From positions 1 through 5,512 of the forward strand of contig JBKHXI010000034.1 of assembly GCA_046566095.1 (NCBI GenBank): a stretch of 5,512 nucleotides of DNA, written 5' to 3'. Within the stretch, counting starts at the first letter, position 1; every line of letters begins with the position of its first letter. The stretch comes from CAMPJU01 sp046566095. GTDB lineage: Bacteria > Pseudomonadota > Gammaproteobacteria > Xanthomonadales > Xanthomonadaceae. The translations under genes and the position numbers were made by a program. Positions 2,912 through 5,512 of the stretch are shown here, in pieces. The notes beneath the pieces were generated by a model. The model was not told where the DNA came from, made no database searches, and was given only the letters and a program-made list of their open reading frames with translations.

Positions 2912-5512
2912 ATGTCGCAGCAAACCACCATCCGCAAGCTGGCCGAGCTGGTCAACACCCCGGTCGAGAAGCTGATCGAGCAGCTGGCCGAGGCCGGCAT
3001 GAAGTTCGACGACCCCGACCAGGTCGTGACCAGCACCGAGAAAGTGAAGCTGCTCGGCTTCCTGCGGCGCACGCACGGCAAGGGCGACAAGGCCGACGAT
3101 CCGGTCGCCGCGCCGAAGAAGATCACCCTGAGCCGGCGCAAGGTCCAGGAGCTGACGGTCGGCGGCGGACGGACCCGCAGCACGGTCAACGTCGAGGTCC
3201 GGCAGAAGCGCACCTACATCAAGCCGACCGAGGCCGAGGCCCGGGTCGAGGCCGGGCTGCGCGCCGACCAGGCCGCGGCCGCGACCGACCCCGAGCGCGA
3301 GGAGATCCTGCGCAAGCTCGAGGAATCGCGCCAGCGCAACCTCGAGGAACAGCGCCAGCTGGCCGACGCCGACCGGCGCCGGGCCGAGGAGGCCGCCGCC
3401 GCGCAGCTGCGCGCCGCCGAGGAGGAGGCCGCGCGCCTGCGCGCCGAGGTCGAGGCCGCGCAGCTGCTCGAGCGGGAGGAGCGGGCCGCCAAGGGCCACC
3501 ACGGCCACCACAAGCCGGCCCCGCCCAAGGTCGAGGACAAGGGCCACAAGCCCGGGCACAAGCCGCATCGCGGCTCGCACGCCATGGTCGCCAGCGTCGA
3601 GGACGACGAGAGCACCGCGCGCTTCGCCGGCCAGCTGCACCTGTCGGCCTCCGAGCGCGCGCGCCGCTCCAGCGCGCGCGGCCGCGCCAAGCCGCGCCGG
3701 CAGGCCGGGCAGGCGCGCTCGGGCACCGGCTTCACCCGCCCGACCGCGCCGGTGGTGCGCGACGTGGCGATCGGCGAGGCGATCACCGTCGGCGACCTGG
3801 CGCAGAAGATGGCGCTCAAGGGCGGCGAGGTGGTCAAGGCGCTGATGAAGATGGGGGTCATGGCCACCATCACCCAGAGCATCGACCACGACACCGCGGT
3901 GCTGGTCACCGAGGAGCTGGGCCACCGCCCGGTCCGCGCCGACGCCGACGACGCCGAGTCCGAGCTGCTGGCCCACGTCGAGCAGCCGCAGGGCGAGCAG
4001 GCGCCGCGGCCGCCGGTGGTCACCATCATGGGCCACGTCGACCACGGCAAGACCTCGCTGCTGGACTACATCCGCCGCACCAAGGTCGCCTCGGGCGAGG
4101 CCGGCGGCATCACCCAGCACATCGGCGCCTACCACGTCGAGACCGGCAACGGCACCATCAGCTTCCTGGACACGCCGGGCCACGCCGCCTTCACCTCGAT
4201 GCGCGCGCGCGGCGCCAGGCTCACCGACATCGTGGTGCTGGTGGTCGCGGCCGACGACGGCGTGATGCCGCAGACGGTCGAGGCGATCCAGCACGCGCGC
4301 GCCGCGGGCGTGCCGCTGATCGTGGCGATCAACAAGATCGACAAGTCCGACGCCGACCCGTCGCGGGTCAAGAACGACCTGCTCGGCCAGGACGTGGTCG
4401 CCGAGGAGTTCGGCGGCGACGTGCAGATGGTCGAGCTCTCGGCGATGACCGGGCAGGGCGTGGACGCGCTGCTGGACGCGGTCAGCCTGCAGGCCGAGGT
4501 GCTCGAGCTCAAGGCGGTGCCCGGCGGCCGCGCCACCGGCGTGGTGATCGAGTCCTCGCTGGACAAGGGCCGCGGCCCGGTCGCGACCGTGCTGGTCCAG
4601 CAGGGCCGGCTGAAGAAGGGCGACTACCTGGTCTGCGGGGTCGAGTACGGGCGCGTGCGCGCGCTGTTCGACGAGACCGGGTCGCAGGTGGCCGATGCCG
4701 GCCCCTCGATCCCGGTGCAGGTGCTGGGCCTGTCGGGCGTGCCCGACGCCGGCGACGACTTCGTCGTGGTCGAGGACGAGCGGCTGGCCAAGGACGTGGC
4801 CGAGCAGCGCGACGCCAAGCGCCGCGAGACCCGCCTGGTCAGCCAGGCCGGCAACCGCATGGAGGACATCATGGCCCAGATGGGCCAGGGCGAGGGCCAG
4901 GCCACGCTCAACCTGGTGGTCAAGGCCGACGTGCAGGGTTCGGTGCAGGCGCTGCGCGAGGCGCTGACCGGCCTGTCGAACGAGCAGATCCGGATCAACG
5001 TGATCGGCTCGGGCGTGGGCGGCATCACCGAGTCCGACGCCCAGCTCGCCTCCACCTCCAAGGCCACGATCATCGGCTTCAACGTCCGCGCCGACGCCTC
5101 CGCGCGCCGCGTGATCGAGACCAACGGCGTCGACCTGCGCTACTTCTCGATCATCTACGACGTGATCGACCAGGTGAAGCAGATCGCCTCCGGCGTGCTC
5201 GGCACCGAGATCCGCGAGGAGATCATCGGCACCGCCGAGGTCCGCGAGGTGTTCCGCAGCTCCAAGTTCGGCGCGGTCGCCGGCTGCATGGTGGTCGAGG
5301 GCGTGGTCAAGCGCCACAAGCCGATCCGCGTGCTGCGCGACAACACCGTGATCTTCGAGGGCGAACTGGAGTCGCTGCGCCGCTTCAAGGAGAACGTCGA
5401 CGAGGTGCGGGTCAACACCGAGTGCGGCATCGGCGTGAAGCAGTACAACGACGTCAAGCCGGGCGACCAGATCGAATGCTTCGAGCGGATCGAGGTGCAG
5501 CGGACGCTGTAA
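2912..5512 (+). CDS. infB: Translation initiation factor IF-2
   Basis: IF2 is the GTPase that places fMet-tRNA on the 30S subunit and promotes 50S joining. The 866-residue protein is complete; its TAA is the last codon of the window. In order: first IF2_N domain (about 1-54); the basic IF2-associated segment (about 69-104, ending VEVRQKRTYIK); a Glu/Ala/Arg-rich probable coiled coil (about 108-193); a His-rich linker (194-223); a basic patch (about 248-264); and a second IF2_N domain (about 285-337). The G domain then shows G1 GHVDHGKT (374-381), G2 GGITQHIG (398-405), G3 DTPGH (420-424, with H424 the equivalent of the catalytic histidine), G4 NKID (474-477) and G5 SA (510-511). Domains II/III and C1 follow. 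C2, the fMet-tRNA binding domain, covers about 772-866 and contains CGIGVKQYNDVKPGD. The start matches family N termini despite a weak ribosome-binding site. It lies 121 bases after nusA. Confidence 0.98.
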   Translation: MSQQTTIRKLAELVNTPVEKLIEQLAEAGMKFDDPDQVVTSTEKVKLLGFLRRTHGKGDKADDPVAAPKKITLSRRKVQELTVGGGRTRSTVNVEVRQKRTYIKPTEAEARVEAGLRADQAAAATDPEREEILRKLEESRQRNLEEQRQLADADRRRAEEAAAAQLRAAEEEAARLRAEVEAAQLLEREERAAKGHHGHHKPAPPKVEDKGHKPGHKPHRGSHAMVASVEDDESTARFAGQLHLSASERARRSSARGRAKPRRQAGQARSGTGFTRPTAPVVRDVAIGEAITVGDLAQKMALKGGEVVKALMKMGVMATITQSIDHDTAVLVTEELGHRPVRADADDAESELLAHVEQPQGEQAPRPPVVTIMGHVDHGKTSLLDYIRRTKVASGEAGGITQHIGAYHVETGNGTISFLDTPGHAAFTSMRARGARLTDIVVLVVAADDGVMPQTVEAIQHARAAGVPLIVAINKIDKSDADPSRVKNDLLGQDVVAEEFGGDVQMVELSAMTGQGVDALLDAVSLQAEVLELKAVPGGRATGVVIESSLDKGRGPVATVLVQQGRLKKGDYLVCGVEYGRVRALFDETGSQVADAGPSIPVQVLGLSGVPDAGDDFVVVEDERLAKDVAEQRDAKRRETRLVSQAGNRMEDIMAQMGQGEGQATLNLVVKADVQGSVQALREALTGLSNEQIRINVIGSGVGGITESDAQLASTSKATIIGFNVRADASARRVIETNGVDLRYFSIIYDVIDQVKQIASGVLGTEIREEIIGTAEVREVFRSSKFGAVAGCMVVEGVVKRHKPIRVLRDNTVIFEGELESLRRFKENVDEVRVNTECGIGVKQYNDVKPGDQIECFERIEVQRTL

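Noticed and set aside
3584..3586. Internal IF2 start (ATG, residue 225) giving a shorter isoform as in E. coli IF2-beta
   Set aside because: No Shine-Dalgarno-like bases precede it, and no other in-frame start with a good site was seen in the linker.
2759..5317. 852-codon - strand open frame opposite infB
   Set aside because: Same cause: a low-complexity antisense shadow with no recognisable domain, opposite a fully conserved IF2.

Overview
The window is very GC-rich and its codons end mostly in G or C. It carries the start of the classic gammaproteobacterial initiator-tRNA / rimP / nusA / infB transcription-translation operon, all on the + strand. The protein sequences look most like those of Xanthomonadaceae (Lysobacter/Luteimonas/Xanthomonas-type). 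Examples are the RimP ending 'VPDWVALGLAP' followed by a basic tail, the IF2 start 'MSQQTTIRKLAELVNTPVEK', and a 495-residue NusA with both C-terminal acidic repeats. The family assignment is from memory of these families; no search was run.

Layout. Positions 1-320 hold no credible gene. They contain a cluster of GC-rich palindromes, dominated by one large imperfect inverted repeat (about 57-200, centred near 129) that can fold either as a long rod or as a four-armed cloverleaf. Next to it is a smaller related hairpin (188-212). A strong sigma70-type promoter (TTGAAA, 17-bp spacer, CATAAT; 321-349) with a GC-rich discriminator lies directly in front of an initiator tRNA-Met gene (361-437). 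A spacer follows, ending in an intrinsic terminator (549-570) and a second perfect hairpin (578-597). Then come rimP (627-1232), nusA (1303-2790) and infB (2912-5512), all complete. infB ends on the last base of the window.

How the parts work together. The tRNA is the fMet carrier that IF2 (infB) recruits to the 30S subunit. RimP helps mature the 30S subunit. NusA controls pausing, termination and antitermination by RNA polymerase, and in other bacteria it feeds back on this same operon. The terminator between the tRNA and rimP is therefore a plausible control point: a short tRNA transcript by default, and the long mRNA by read-through. No convincing separate rimP promoter is visible after the terminator; only a weak -10-like box is visible in front of infB.

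The protein-coding part is ordinary and conserved. I do not see a previously undescribed multi-gene system. The observations most worth a second look are the cloverleaf-capable palindrome upstream, the terminator plus hairpin pair in the rimP leader, the U1:U72 mismatch in the initiator tRNA, and a histidine-rich linker in IF2.
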